Shown: positions 8,529 to 18,400, numbered from the stretch's first letter. The stretch: 64,000 bases of DNA from Limnospira fusiformis SAG 85.79 (GCF_012516315.1 NZ_CP051185.1:3213403-3277402); one strand, 5' to 3'. The notes: generated from the letters alone by a model not told the origin. A program made the numbers and translations.

Positions 8529-9491
8529 ATGACTAATGCTCAAGTTGTCCGAGAACAATTAAGCGCCACCGATCCGGCTAGTCCCTCTCTGCGTAATCCA
8601 GCCTTACTGACCCGCTACGATGATTATATTATTCAGCCTACCTTTCCCAATGCGAATGTTTCGATCGCTGTAGACGCATTTAATACAATGCAATATGACC
8701 CAATTGTGAAAGTTTTTCAACTTGGGCCTAATGATACTGCTCCTTTCCCTGGTCAAAGTCCGATCGCAGCCAATGACGATCGCGCCTTGGGAAACCGGAA
8801 CGCCACTATTGCGCCAGGTCAGATTGAATTTGGTACAGGTTTAGGGGCACCGAGTACCCTGAGAGCCGATGGGGTTTCCCGGTATTTAGTGCGGGTAACA
8901 AGTTATGATCCTCTGCCGGATAATAGCACATTTCCCCCGACGGGAGAACTACCCCAAGACTATCAATTAGCGGTTAGTGTTGATTTAGGAAGTTTAAACC
9001 CTCCAGATATTGCTAATGGGGGAATTTTAGGACCTAATGAGTTTGCCGGCCCCGATGTCGATCCTTTGACAGGTGTAGCTAGATTCTGGGATGCTGAGGC
9101 GGGTTCCCATATTTTTACGGCTGATCAAATGGAAAAAAACACCTTAGCCAGCAATCCACAAAGATTTGTGAATGAGGGGTTTGAATTTGTATCAGAGGGA
9201 GATACAGTCCTACAACGCTTTAGAAACTCCCAGGGTGGTTTTTTCTATGCCAGCAATCCCGGGGAAATTAGTTTTGTGCAAACTCTGCAAGAATGGGTAC
9301 CGGATGATCCCGGAACTCCGATTCGGGTTTTTTCGTCTCCCGTGCCTGGTGCATTACCCGTATTCAGAGCTTTTAATCTGGATACTAATGGTCATTTCTA
9401 TACGATTGACCCCAATCAAGCAGCCTTTGCTAATAATTTACCTAATTTCGACGGTCAAGGGGTTTCATTCTATGCGCGACCGATTGCGTAA
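8529..9491 (+). CDS. Protein with N-terminal beta-sandwich and C-terminal DUF5648-like repeats
   Basis: The 320-residue product has two parts. Residues about 20-160 look like a PPC-type (prepeptidase C-terminal) beta-sandwich (DDYIIQPTFPNANVSIAVDA, SRYLVRVTSYDP). Residues about 180-320 match the DUF5648 pattern in repeated form: FWDAEAGSHIFTADQMEKN and FRAFNLDTNGHFYTIDPNQA, with the typical xHFYT core and a closing GVSFYARP. DUF5648 occurs in extracellular and surface proteins, but no signal peptide is visible at this start, so export, if any, would need another route. The start has GAGGAG 9 nt upstream. The molecular role is unknown. Confidence 0.6.
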   Translation: MTNAQVVREQLSATDPASPSLRNPALLTRYDDYIIQPTFPNANVSIAVDAFNTMQYDPIVKVFQLGPNDTAPFPGQSPIAANDDRALGNRNATIAPGQIEFGTGLGAPSTLRADGVSRYLVRVTSYDPLPDNSTFPPTGELPQDYQLAVSVDLGSLNPPDIANGGILGPNEFAGPDVDPLTGVARFWDAEAGSHIFTADQMEKNTLASNPQRFVNEGFEFVSEGDTVLQRFRNSQGGFFYASNPGEISFVQTLQEWVPDDPGTPIRVFSSPVPGALPVFRAFNLDTNGHFYTIDPNQAAFANNLPNFDGQGVSFYARPIA

Positions 9492-9674
9492 ATGGGGAAT
9501 GGGGTTCTGCGGAATTAACTATTAACTAAACAGTGGTCATCTTAACTCCCTGCTGCTAGAATTTAGGATAGCAGTAGGGATTTGCTATGAACAGGGGGGT
9601 TAATCAGCCCCGGAAAGGGCGATCGCCTTTTGACAAAATCCATAGCAGTGAGACCATTAGAATAATTAGCACTG

Positions 9675-11510
9675 ATGAAAAAAATTATATTAGGATTAAT
9701 AGTCTTTGCTTTAGTGATGATCACTCCAGCATTAGCAGAACAGCCTTTATTTGTAGCGTATCCTCCTAACCAACATAGGACTATATCGGATCGCATTTTT
9801 CTAATTGGCACCGCCGCCCCCCATGGTGAGGTATTAATCAATGGTCAAGTTATCGATCGCAGTCAAGGGGGACATTTCGCCCCCACTTTTCCTCTGGAAT
9901 TAGGGGAAAATGAATTTATCCTCCGCCACGGTGATCAGGAAATTCGCCGCACTATTACCCGCCTTTCTAATCAACCACCTATCCCCGATGGAATAGCGTT
10001 TGTGCCGGAATCCTTGACCCCTTCTAGCCCCATTTCCCGACTGCCAGGGGAAATTCTTTGTTTTAGTGCGATCGCACCTCCTAACGCCGAAGTTTCCGTG
10101 GATATTGGGGGGGAAACTATCCCGCTATTTAAGCAAACTGAAAGTCGGCAACTTCCTGATAATAAGGCGGTTTTGACTGGCACCAACGAACCTATAAATA
10201 TAGGGGGAAAGTTCGGGGGATGCGCCACTATTTCCCCAGATACTGATTTTGCTAATAATCGGAAGGCGATCGATTTAGGTCAACCCCGATATCAACTTAT
10301 TCTCAATGGTGAAACCGTCACGCAAACAGCCACCGGAACCGTGTCTATTTTGTCTCCGACTCAATTTGAAATCGCCGAAGTAATTGTCGATGCAGGGGTC
10401 GCCAGAACCGGACCTAGCACTACTTATTCCCGTCTAACTCCGCTTCCCAAAGGAACCCGGTCGCGCATTACTGGTAGGGATGGAGATTATTTACGTCTGG
10501 ACTATGGCGGATGGATAAAAGCGGATGAAACCCGGATTTTCTCCGGTTCTATTCCTCCTAATTCCATGATTCGCAGCGCTAGTGCGCGCCGAGATGGACA
10601 ATGGACTAAGGTTTATTTTCCTTTACAAGTTCCGGTTCCGATTAGTATTAAACAGGGCGATCGAACTTTAACTATTACTCTGCATAATACAACTGCCCAA
10701 ACTGATACTATCCGCTTTGATGATAACCCATTAATTGAACGGATGGACTGGCAACCTGTTCTCTCACCCATGGGAGAAACTCAAGCAGCGGTTGAATATA
10801 CTTTCCATTTTAGAACTTCTCAGCAGTGGGGATATGAAGTTAATTATGCTGGCACAACTTTGGTTTTATCCCTTAAACATCCCCCCGAATTGGGTGCGTT
10901 AGATGATCAGAGTTTTCTGGCATCTATTCGCCGGGGAAGACCTCTAACCGGGGTGAAAATTTTACTAGACCCCGGACATGGTAGTGATGAGGATTTAGGC
11001 GCGAGAGGACCGACAGGATACCCGGAAAAAGATGTCGCTTTGATCATGTCTTCTCTGTTGCAAAGTGAGTTAATTAAACGGGGTGCAACGGTGTTTATGA
11101 CCCGCGAGGGTGATGATGATTTATGGCCTCATGAACGGGTGGAAATGATTAATCAACAAAAGCCGGATCTGGCTTTTTCGATTCATTATAATGCCTTACC
11201 GGATAATGGAGATGCCATCAATACCAAGGGAGTTGGGATGTTTTGGTTTCATCCCCAAGCCCACAATTTAGCGGTTTTTCTGCATAATTATTTGGTGGAA
11301 AAATTGGATCGACCTTCCTATGGTGTCTTTTGGAATAATCTCGCCCTAACTCGTCCTTCTGTTACCCCTTCGGTATTATTGGAATTAGGGTTTATGATTA
11401 ATCCCGAAGAGTTTGAATGGATTATTAACCCGGTTGAACAGCGGAAATTAGCGACTACTTTGGCTGATGCTATTGTGGAATGGGTACACTCTAGGGTAAC
11501 AGATTCTTAA
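9675..11510 (+). CDS. N-acetylmuramoyl-L-alanine amidase (Amidase_3)
   Basis: A 611-residue exported zinc amidase. It has an N-terminal signal peptide (MKKIILGLIVFALVMI, cleavage after ALA), a bacterial SH3-like module near residues 230-290 (AGVARTGPSTTYSRLTPLPK), a beta-rich AMIN-like region, then the Amidase_3 domain at about 425-605. Zinc ligands and catalytic residues are visible: the His of LLDPGHGS, the Glu of GYPEKDVAL, the His of SIHYNAL, and the Glu of LLELGF. It cleaves the amide between muramic acid and L-alanine in peptidoglycan, for cell separation or wall remodelling. It converges on cobJ across the repeat array. Confidence 0.88.
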   Translation: MKKIILGLIVFALVMITPALAEQPLFVAYPPNQHRTISDRIFLIGTAAPHGEVLINGQVIDRSQGGHFAPTFPLELGENEFILRHGDQEIRRTITRLSNQPPIPDGIAFVPESLTPSSPISRLPGEILCFSAIAPPNAEVSVDIGGETIPLFKQTESRQLPDNKAVLTGTNEPINIGGKFGGCATISPDTDFANNRKAIDLGQPRYQLILNGETVTQTATGTVSILSPTQFEIAEVIVDAGVARTGPSTTYSRLTPLPKGTRSRITGRDGDYLRLDYGGWIKADETRIFSGSIPPNSMIRSASARRDGQWTKVYFPLQVPVPISIKQGDRTLTITLHNTTAQTDTIRFDDNPLIERMDWQPVLSPMGETQAAVEYTFHFRTSQQWGYEVNYAGTTLVLSLKHPPELGALDDQSFLASIRRGRPLTGVKILLDPGHGSDEDLGARGPTGYPEKDVALIMSSLLQSELIKRGATVFMTREGDDDLWPHERVEMINQQKPDLAFSIHYNALPDNGDAINTKGVGMFWFHPQAHNLAVFLHNYLVEKLDRPSYGVFWNNLALTRPSVTPSVLLELGFMINPEEFEWIINPVEQRKLATTLADAIVEWVHSRVTDS

Positions 11511-11517
11511 TAATCGA

Positions 11518-12776
11518 AAACGCAAATAATTAATAATTAATAATTAATAATTAATAATTGTTAATTGTCGGGGCGGGTTCTGCCAGTTTCTCGTTTGCCT
11601 AGGAGAGGATTAATAAACCCGCCCTCACCCGGTGATTAATTAATAATTGTTAATTGTCGGGGCGGGTTCTGCTAGTTTATCGTTTCCCAACCGGAGGATT
11701 AATCAACTCGCCCTCACCCGGTGATTAATTAATAATTGATAATTGTCGGGGGGTTCTGCTAGTTTATCGCCTCCCAACCGGAGGATTAATCAACCCGCCC
11801 CCAGCCAGTGATTAATTAATAATTGATAATTGTAGGGGCGGGTTCTGCTAGTTTATCGCCTCCCAACCGGAGGATTAATCAACCCGCCCCCAGCCAGTGA
11901 TTAATTAATAATTGATAATTGTAGGGGCGGGTTCTGCCAGTTTATCGCCTCCCAACCGGAGGATTAATAAACCCGCCCCCAGCCAGTGATTAATTAATAA
12001 TTGATAATTGTAGGGGCGGGTTCTGCCAGTTTCTCGTCTCGCCACCAGAGAATTAATAAACCCGCCCCCAGCCAGTGATTAATTAATAATTGATAATTGT
12101 AGGGGCGGGTTCTGCCAGTTTCTCGTTTGCCTAGGAGAGGATTAATAAACCCGCCCTCACCCGGTGATTAATTAATAATTGATAATTGTAGGGGCGGGTT
12201 CTGCCAGTTTCTCGTCTCGCCACCAGAGAATTAATAAACCCGCCCCCAGCCAGTGATTAATTAATAATTGATAATTGTCGGGGGGTTCTGCTAGTTTATC
12301 GCCTCCCAACCAGAGAATTAATAAACCCGCCCCCAGCCAGTGATTAATTAATAATTGATAATTGTCGGGGGGTTCTGCTAGTTTATCGCCTCCCAACCGG
12401 AGGATTAATCAACTCGCCCTCACCCGGTGATTAATTAATAATTGATAATTGTCGGGGCGGGTTCTGCCAGTTTCTCGTCTCGCCACCAGAGGATTAATAA
12501 ACCCGCCCCCACCCGGTGATTAATTAATAATTGATAATTGTAGGGGCGGGTTCTGCCAGTTTCTCGTCTCGCCACCGGAGGATTAATAAACCCGCCCTCA
12601 GCCAGTGATTAATTAATAATTGATAATTGTAGGGGCGGGTTCTGCCAGTTTCTCGTCTCGCCACCGGAGGATTAATAAACTCGCCCCCAGCCAGTGATTA
12701 ATTAATAATTGTTAATTGTCGGGGGGTTCTGCTAGTTTCTCGTTTCCCAACCGGAGGATTAATAAACTCGCCCTTT
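11518..12776. repeat. Tandem array of an 87/89-bp hairpin repeat, about 14 units
   Basis: The motif GATTAATTAATAATT recurs at 11634, 11723, 11810, 11899, 11988, 12077, 12166, 12255, 12342, 12429, 12518, 12607 and 12696, so the period is 89 bp (87 in three units that lack a CG in the left arm). Most units carry a 10-bp inverted repeat, GGGGCGGGTT and AACCCGCCCC, about 36 nt apart. Inside is a variable smaller helix, for example CCTCC-caacc-GGAGG or TTCTC/GAGAA. An AT-rich linker separates units. A short TAATAAT microsatellite precedes unit 1. The array lies between convergent genes, so a bidirectional terminator role is possible. Confidence 0.92.
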
Positions 12777-14186
12777 GGGGAGAGAGGGATAATGGCGTGG
12801 GGTGTAAATCCACTGCTGGTTTTGGTTTTGGTTAATGATGCGAGTTTGGCTGTTTCCAATTAAAATTATGGTTCGCATATCGGCATCTTGAGCGGTTAAT
12901 TGTTCGAGTATTTTGACGGTGACGGTTTCTCCTTTTCTGCCTAAATTTCGGGCTAAGATAATGGGAGTTTGGGGAGACCTCCACTTTAATAATATCTGTT
13001 TTGCTTGGTCAAGTTGCCAGGTTCTTTGTTGAGAAACAGGGTTATAAAATGCCATGGCTAAATCGGCTTTGGCGGCTAATTCAATGCGGTTGATAATGAC
13101 ATCCCAGGGTTTGAGAATATCTGATAGGGAAATGACGCAGAAATCGTGTCCTAATGGTGCGCCAACTCTGGCGGCGGCGGCTTGCATGGCGGAAATACCT
13201 GGACAGACCTGGATAGCGATCGCCTCCCATTCTGGTTTGGCTTTGGTTTCTAATACTTCAAATACCGCTGAAGCCATGGCGTAAATGCCTGGATCGCCGG
13301 AAGAAATTAGCACCACTGAACGCCCTTTAGCGGCTAAATTTAAGGCAGTCTCCGCCCTCTTTAATTCTACCCTATTATCAGATTCATGGCGGATAATTTC
13401 GGGTTTTCTTAAAAATTCAACTAGGTCTAAATAGGTTTTATAACCTACCCAATCACTAGCATTTTCTAAGACCTCGCGAACTTGGGGAGATAGCCAATCA
13501 TGGCTTCCGGGTCCGGTGCCAATTATGGCTAATTTACCGGTGATTTCTGGTGAACTCTCTAACTGATAAATTAAGCGATCGCCCCTAGGCTGAAGAGTGT
13601 CTATATCTGCTTTATCTACGATTTCAATAGTCAATTTTCCCTGTTCATCAAAGGGCAATTTACTATTTTGTAACCAGGGTGCATCTCCGAGCAATTTAAC
13701 TTGTTCTCCCGCCAACAAATCGGAAATAAAGGTTTTGGCATCATCAGGATTAATCAATTGATAACCCTTGGGGGGAGATAATAAAGCCGTTTTAAATCTA
13801 ATTTCTCCTGTGGTGGTAATAGCTGGAGAAACCTGCAAGAATTGGGCAATTTTACGCGCCAAATCATTAACCCCTTGTAAACCCCCTAAAAGTGGCACGA
13901 CGGCGCTACCATCTTCAGCCACAGCTAAAACGGGAGGTTCCTGCCATTTATTGATTAATAATGGTGCTAAAGTGCGAATTAAAATCCCCGCCGCACAAAT
14001 GCCAATAATGGGGGTTCCTGTTTGGAAGAGTTCCCGCACGGTATCCCCAAAATTATCATAGGTTAAATCAGCCGACTGGGTGCGTTTTGGGGAACCATAG
14101 ATAATCCCATTACCTAGGGCTTTTTGGATGTTCTTAGCCACATCAAGACTATTTTCGGTTAAAACAATAATGGCTGGTTGGTTCAT
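12759..14186 (-). CDS. cobJ: CbiG (N-terminal and middle domains)–precorrin-3B C17-methyltransferase fusion
   Basis: Residues about 1-215 match CbiG N-terminal plus middle domains (GICAAGILIRTLAPLL, then AVAEDGSAVVPLLGG); residues about 218-455 are the CobJ/CbiH methyltransferase (LAIIGTGPGSHDWLSPQ, VLISSGDPGIYAMAS, CPGISAMQAAAARVGAPLG). The methyltransferase half uses S-adenosylmethionine to methylate C17 with ring contraction. In the anaerobic route CbiG opens the delta-lactone of cobalt-precorrin-5A. The C-terminal CobE-like third of CbiG is absent. It is last in cobG-cobH-cobI-cobJ, 31 bp after cobI. The final residues GRVY and the TAA come from the last unit of the hairpin repeat. Confidence 0.88.
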   Translation of the reverse strand: MNQPAIIVLTENSLDVAKNIQKALGNGIIYGSPKRTQSADLTYDNFGDTVRELFQTGTPIIGICAAGILIRTLAPLLINKWQEPPVLAVAEDGSAVVPLLGGLQGVNDLARKIAQFLQVSPAITTTGEIRFKTALLSPPKGYQLINPDDAKTFISDLLAGEQVKLLGDAPWLQNSKLPFDEQGKLTIEIVDKADIDTLQPRGDRLIYQLESSPEITGKLAIIGTGPGSHDWLSPQVREVLENASDWVGYKTYLDLVEFLRKPEIIRHESDNRVELKRAETALNLAAKGRSVVLISSGDPGIYAMASAVFEVLETKAKPEWEAIAIQVCPGISAMQAAAARVGAPLGHDFCVISLSDILKPWDVIINRIELAAKADLAMAFYNPVSQQRTWQLDQAKQILLKWRSPQTPIILARNLGRKGETVTVKILEQLTAQDADMRTIILIGNSQTRIINQNQNQQWIYTPRHYPSLPKGRVY

Positions 14187-14217
14187 AACTTAGGGGGAAT
14201 TAAGGGTTAATTCGGGG

Positions 14218-14922
14218 TTATTTGGGCAGGTTATGACTAGGTACTAAAATTAATGACCAGTAGGTAACTGAGTTATGGTCAACTTCTGTAATGGGGATAA
14301 TTGCCTGATTTTTCCAAGTAGCGCGTTCGATATATAAAGCCCTTTGTAGTAGTCCTAAATCTGCCAAAATTTGATAAACTTTAGCAAAATGCCGACCTAA
14401 TTTCATAATGGCGGCTGCATCAGCTACCGAGAGGCGATCGCGTAATATATCCGCCTCTAATGTAGCCGGAAGAATGGTAAAGACATCATTGCGATAAGTT
14501 ATCGGTACTCCCAACATAGCCGCACTAGCCATCACTGAAGAAATCCCAGGTATGACCTCAATTGAAAACCGCCCTGATAAGCGATTAAAAATGTACATAA
14601 ACGTACCATAAAGCATCGGATCTCCCAGACACAAAACCGCCACATCTTTCCCCTGGCTGAGATGTTCGGCAATTTTTTCCGCCCCGATATCATAATAAGG
14701 CTGTGACGATCGCTGCACACTAAAGGGTAGGGGGATAGGAATTTCGATCTGATCAGGGGAGATAAAATCGGCGACGATCGCCCTAGCTAAAACCTTGCCA
14801 TTTTCCAAACTGGGATAGGCAATGACGGGAACAGTTGTTAAAATACGATGTGCTTTTAAAGTTAGTAATTCCGGATCTCCCGGACCAATTCCCAACCCAT
14901 AAAGTCGCCCTAATTTAGTCAT
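14218..14922 (-). CDS. cobI: Precorrin-2 C20-methyltransferase
   Basis: A 234-residue tetrapyrrole methylase with the family motifs LYGLGIGPGDPELLTLKAHR at the N-terminus, AVLCLGDPMLYGTFMYI in the middle and EVIPGISSVMASAAMLGVP after it. It transfers a methyl group from S-adenosylmethionine to C20 of precorrin-2 (or its cobalt form). The ATG overlaps the stop of cobH by 4 nt (ATGA), so translation is coupled. Length is normal. Confidence 0.93.
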   Translation of the reverse strand: MTKLGRLYGLGIGPGDPELLTLKAHRILTTVPVIAYPSLENGKVLARAIVADFISPDQIEIPIPLPFSVQRSSQPYYDIGAEKIAEHLSQGKDVAVLCLGDPMLYGTFMYIFNRLSGRFSIEVIPGISSVMASAAMLGVPITYRNDVFTILPATLEADILRDRLSVADAAAIMKLGRHFAKVYQILADLGLLQRALYIERATWKNQAIIPITEVDHNSVTYWSLILVPSHNLPK

Positions 14923-15554
14923 AATTCATTTTCCTTTGCTAACGCATTTACTGCCGCCGCTGCGATCGCACTCCCACCGCGCCGCCCATGGAGTGTCATA
15001 AATGGAATACCACGGCTATTAGATGCCAATTCAAGTTTCGACTCTGCCGCGCCGACAAAGCCGACCGGAAACCCTAAAATCAGTGCAGGTTTCACTAAAC
15101 CATCATCCAACATTTCCAGCAGGTGAAAGAGGGCAGTCGGTGCATTACCAATGGCTACCACTGCGCCTTGTAAATTATCCCCCCATAACTCCAATGCTGC
15201 CGCCGACCGAGTATTATTAATCTGGCGAGCGATATTAGGGACATCTGGATGATTTAGGGTACAAATAATCGGGTTATTTTTAGGTAAGCGTTTTTTAGTA
15301 ATTCCCCTAGCCACCATCATGGCATCACAAAAGATGGCTTTTCCCTGTTGTAGTGCCTCCCGTCCGACTTTAACGGCATTTTCTGAGGCTTGTAAATCTC
15401 CGACAATATCCGTCATTCCGCAGGCATGAATTAACCTAACTGCTACATGAGATAAATCATCTGATAAACCTTGAAAGTTGGTTTCATCCCGAATTATTCC
15501 AAAGGATTTCTGATATATTTGGTTGCCGTCACGCAGGTAGTCTATCATCAGCAA
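14919..15554 (-). CDS. cobH: Precorrin-8X methylmutase
   Basis: CobH/CbiC moves the C11 methyl group to C12 to form hydrogenobyrinate or cobyrinate. The 211-residue product has the catalytic His in VRLIHACGMTDI near residue 43, AIFCDAMMVARGI, and the C-terminal GFPVGFVGAAESK and HGRRGGSAIAAAAVNA motifs. The start is ATG at 15554, or two codons later at 15548. It follows cobG by 19 bp and overlaps cobI by 4 nt. Confidence 0.93.
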   Translation of the reverse strand: MLMIDYLRDGNQIYQKSFGIIRDETNFQGLSDDLSHVAVRLIHACGMTDIVGDLQASENAVKVGREALQQGKAIFCDAMMVARGITKKRLPKNNPIICTLNHPDVPNIARQINNTRSAAALELWGDNLQGAVVAIGNAPTALFHLLEMLDDGLVKPALILGFPVGFVGAAESKLELASNSRGIPFMTLHGRRGGSAIAAAAVNALAKENEL

Positions 15555-15573
15555 ATTTGCAGGTAATTAGTGA

Positions 15574-16962
15574 TTAATTAAGTGGGCGATTTTGGGTCAA
15601 AAAATTAGCTAAAAATTCGGGTATTTCGGTAAATACTCCCTCAAAAATTTTTTGTTTTAAGGATTGTTCACCATCCCCAAGATACACTTGGTAGCCTTCG
15701 ATAGTTTTCCCATTTTGATTAATTGTATGCCCTAAAAGGGTGATTTCTGCGGGACTGGGTTGAGCGCAAAATTTAGGGCAACCAGTTACATGAATATTAA
15801 TAGGAGTATCTAAATTTAATCGCTGGTGGAGATATTCTGCTAATTGGGAAGCGTGAGTTTGAGTGTGGGTAAGTGATGCGGCACAGCCAGGCTTACCACC
15901 ACAAGCAGCGATCGCCACTTGATTTGACTCAATTTCCGCGAAGCCTAATAAAGATAGTTTCGGCAATAATTGGCTGATTTGTTGATGGGGAATATCTGGC
16001 ATTATAATTGTTTGCCAAGGGGTTAATCTTAACTCGGCATTACCAAAGGTTTCTGAAAGTTCTACTAATCCTAACCATTGTTGTGCATTAATTTGTCCTA
16101 GGTGTAATGATATCCCAATATAACACAATTCGGCGTTTTTTTGGGGATAAATTCCTAAATGATGATAGGGTTGGCTGGGGGTAGGTTCAGCGGACAATAT
16201 CGGCAAGGGCTGGGTTAGTTGGCTGTTGACTTGCTGGATATATGTATCTAATCCTAGATGGTCAATTAGCTGTTTCATCCGAGGCTTTTTCCCGGTATCT
16301 AAGGGGTTGTTTCGGACATACTCCCCATAGACATTAATAAGGGTAGCGACTACAGATAAACATTGTTCTGGCGTGATGACAAGTTGGGTATTATATAGCT
16401 TTTTATCTCCGGCGATCGCCAACTGAAAATTAATGCTATTATTCCCATCATCTACCGAGATCGCATTAAGCTGAATCTCATTATATCGATGTTCCCAAGC
16501 CACCGGAGAACGGATACCAATTCCCACAGTCCCCCCCCCATCAACTCCGATGCTAAACTTAGGACTAAGTTCGCCAATTAACGGGTGATTTTGAATCAGA
16601 TTATCCAGGGCTTTAATCAGGGGACTAGTATCAATTAACTCCTGGCTATCAATTCCCGCCGTCGGACTACCCATAATATTGCGTAGGTGGTCTATGTGGG
16701 GATTTTGAGCAGCTAAATTTAATTTTTGCAGCATCTCAAAAACGGCGCTAGTTGGTGGTTTTTGCACTCCCCGAATTTGTAAATTAGCGCGATTAGTTAC
16801 TTGTAGCGTCCCTCCCCACTCCGTTAATAAATAACCCAATAATTTACCCTGTTTACTATTAATTAATCCGCCCGGAGTCCGAATGCGGATTAAAAAACCA
16901 TCCTGGGCGTGGGTTCCATAAAATAGACCCGGACAAACATTTGCTTTAACTAACCAATTCAT
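15574..16962 (-). CDS. cobG: Precorrin-3B synthase-like, nitrite/sulfite reductase fold
   Basis: The sequence shows the two repeated sulfite-reductase ferredoxin-like halves (GGLINSKQGKLLGYLL, TNRANLQIRGV) and the [4Fe-4S]/sirohaem cysteine set CGGKPGC...CPKFC near the C-terminus. In the aerobic B12 route CobG hydroxylates precorrin-3A with lactone formation. The ATG at 16962 (MNWLVKANVCPG) fits the family start; upstream in-frame ATGs at 16980 and 17097 add residues without family character. It heads the cobG-H-I-J operon and is divergent from cobL. Cyanobacterial sulfite-reductase paralogues make the exact substrate uncertain. Confidence 0.8.
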   Translation of the reverse strand: MNWLVKANVCPGLFYGTHAQDGFLIRIRTPGGLINSKQGKLLGYLLTEWGGTLQVTNRANLQIRGVQKPPTSAVFEMLQKLNLAAQNPHIDHLRNIMGSPTAGIDSQELIDTSPLIKALDNLIQNHPLIGELSPKFSIGVDGGGTVGIGIRSPVAWEHRYNEIQLNAISVDDGNNSINFQLAIAGDKKLYNTQLVITPEQCLSVVATLINVYGEYVRNNPLDTGKKPRMKQLIDHLGLDTYIQQVNSQLTQPLPILSAEPTPSQPYHHLGIYPQKNAELCYIGISLHLGQINAQQWLGLVELSETFGNAELRLTPWQTIIMPDIPHQQISQLLPKLSLLGFAEIESNQVAIAACGGKPGCAASLTHTQTHASQLAEYLHQRLNLDTPINIHVTGCPKFCAQPSPAEITLLGHTINQNGKTIEGYQVYLGDGEQSLKQKIFEGVFTEIPEFLANFLTQNRPLN

Positions 16963-17160
16963 GGTGATTTGTTTCTCCATGCGACGCAGAGAATGAGCCG
17001 CAAAATTAGCTGATTTTGACAACTCATCAATAACTTGTAGTTGGCATTCTGACTCAGAAAATTGTATTACAGTTGCGGCACAGTGTCGGAATCTCACCGA
17101 ACTTTCCCAACTACAAGCCCAAATACTATATCATGAATACTGGTATTTTAACTATAAATC

Positions 17161-18387
17161 ATGGTCAGCAGGGATTTTTCCCACAAATGGTTATCAATTG
17201 TAGGAATTGGGGAAGATGGGTTAGAAGGGTTAAGCGCCACGGCGCGATCGCTTTTATCTATGGCTTCAGTAGTTGTCGGTGGTCAACGTCATTTAGCAAT
17301 GTTACCCCCGGAGGATAAACGAGAAAAACTCCTCTGGACTTCTCCTCTGGATGAGTCGATCGCAGAAATTATCCGCCGCCGTGGTCAACCCGTCTGTGTT
17401 TTAGCTAGTGGCGATCCGATGTGGTATGGTATTGGCGTTACCCTTACCCGTCGCCTACCCCTTGAGGAAATTACTATAATTCCTTCTCCCTCTACATTTA
17501 GCCTAATTTGTAGTCGTTTGGGTTGGTCTGTAACCGATGTAGAAACCCTGAGTTTATGTGGTCGTCCCCTGGCTTTATTAAATCGGGTAATTTATGGGGG
17601 TGCGCATCTGTTAATTTTAAGTGCTAATCGTCGCACTCCCGCCGCCGTGGCTGAACTCCTAACACATCAAGGATTTGGTGATAGTTTAATCGTGGTGTTG
17701 GAACATTTGGGAGGCAAAAAAGAGAGACAAATTTCGGGTATCGCTTCCTCTTGGGATGTTGACGAAGTGGCTGATTTAAATGCGATCGCCGTAGAGTGTA
17801 TTAGTTCTAATCCCGTTAACTTTTCCCCTAGTTTCCCGGGACTTCCTGACAGCGCCTACCACCACGACGGACAGTTAACTAAACAGGAGGTCCGAGCGAT
17901 TACTCTCAGTCGATTATCTCCCCTACCGGGACAACTTTTATGGGATGTCGGTGCAGGTTGTGGGTCCATTGGTATTGAGTGGATGAGAAGCGATCGCCGT
18001 TGTCAAAGTATCGCCATAGAACAGCATCCCAGACGCTTAGAATATATTGCTGATAATGCCACAGCTTTAGGGACTCCAGACCTGCAAATAATAGCCGGAA
18101 AAGCACCCGAATCATTAATTAATTTACCTTCCCCTGATGCCATTTTTATTGGTGGTGGTATTACCACCCCAGGTCTATTAGAAACCTGTTGGAAAAAATT
18201 GCGATCGGGAGGTCGTCTAGTGGCTAATACAGTCACAGTTGAGAGTGAGTTACTTCTGTTACAATGGCATAATAAATTCGGGGGTGAACTTACCCGAATT
18301 GGCATTGAAAGAACTGCAGCCATTGGCAATTTTTTAGGCTGGAAACCCTTAGCTACTGTCACTCAATGGTCAGTGCTGAAACCATAA
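17161..18387 (+). CDS. cobL: Precorrin-6Y C5,15-methyltransferase (decarboxylating), CbiE-CbiT fusion
   Basis: The 408-residue protein joins a CbiE-type tetrapyrrole methylase (residues about 10-215: LSIVGIGEDGLEGLS, CVLASGDPMWYGIG) to a CbiT-type Rossmann methyltransferase (about 225-405: LWDVGAGCGSIGIEWMR). CobL methylates C5 and C15 and decarboxylates the acetate on C12. The start ATG at 17161 is divergent from cobG; the space between likely holds both promoters. It converges with cobK with only 13 bp between the genes. No cobalamin riboswitch is apparent in the short leader. Confidence 0.92.
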   Translation: MVSRDFSHKWLSIVGIGEDGLEGLSATARSLLSMASVVVGGQRHLAMLPPEDKREKLLWTSPLDESIAEIIRRRGQPVCVLASGDPMWYGIGVTLTRRLPLEEITIIPSPSTFSLICSRLGWSVTDVETLSLCGRPLALLNRVIYGGAHLLILSANRRTPAAVAELLTHQGFGDSLIVVLEHLGGKKERQISGIASSWDVDEVADLNAIAVECISSNPVNFSPSFPGLPDSAYHHDGQLTKQEVRAITLSRLSPLPGQLLWDVGAGCGSIGIEWMRSDRRCQSIAIEQHPRRLEYIADNATALGTPDLQIIAGKAPESLINLPSPDAIFIGGGITTPGLLETCWKKLRSGGRLVANTVTVESELLLLQWHNKFGGELTRIGIERTAAIGNFLGWKPLATVTQWSVLKP

Positions 18388-18400
18388 CTAAAAAGGCGGT

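Noticed and set aside
12172..12396. A 74-codon minus-strand frame with an internally repeated product
   Set aside because: It lies wholly in the 89-bp repeat array and arises from the repetition.
11518..12776. Possible CRISPR array
   Set aside because: The whole 89-bp unit is repeated, with no unique spacers, and no cas genes are nearby.
17098..17160. A cobalamin riboswitch for the cob genes
   Set aside because: The divergent spacer is far too short and has no B12-box-like sequence.
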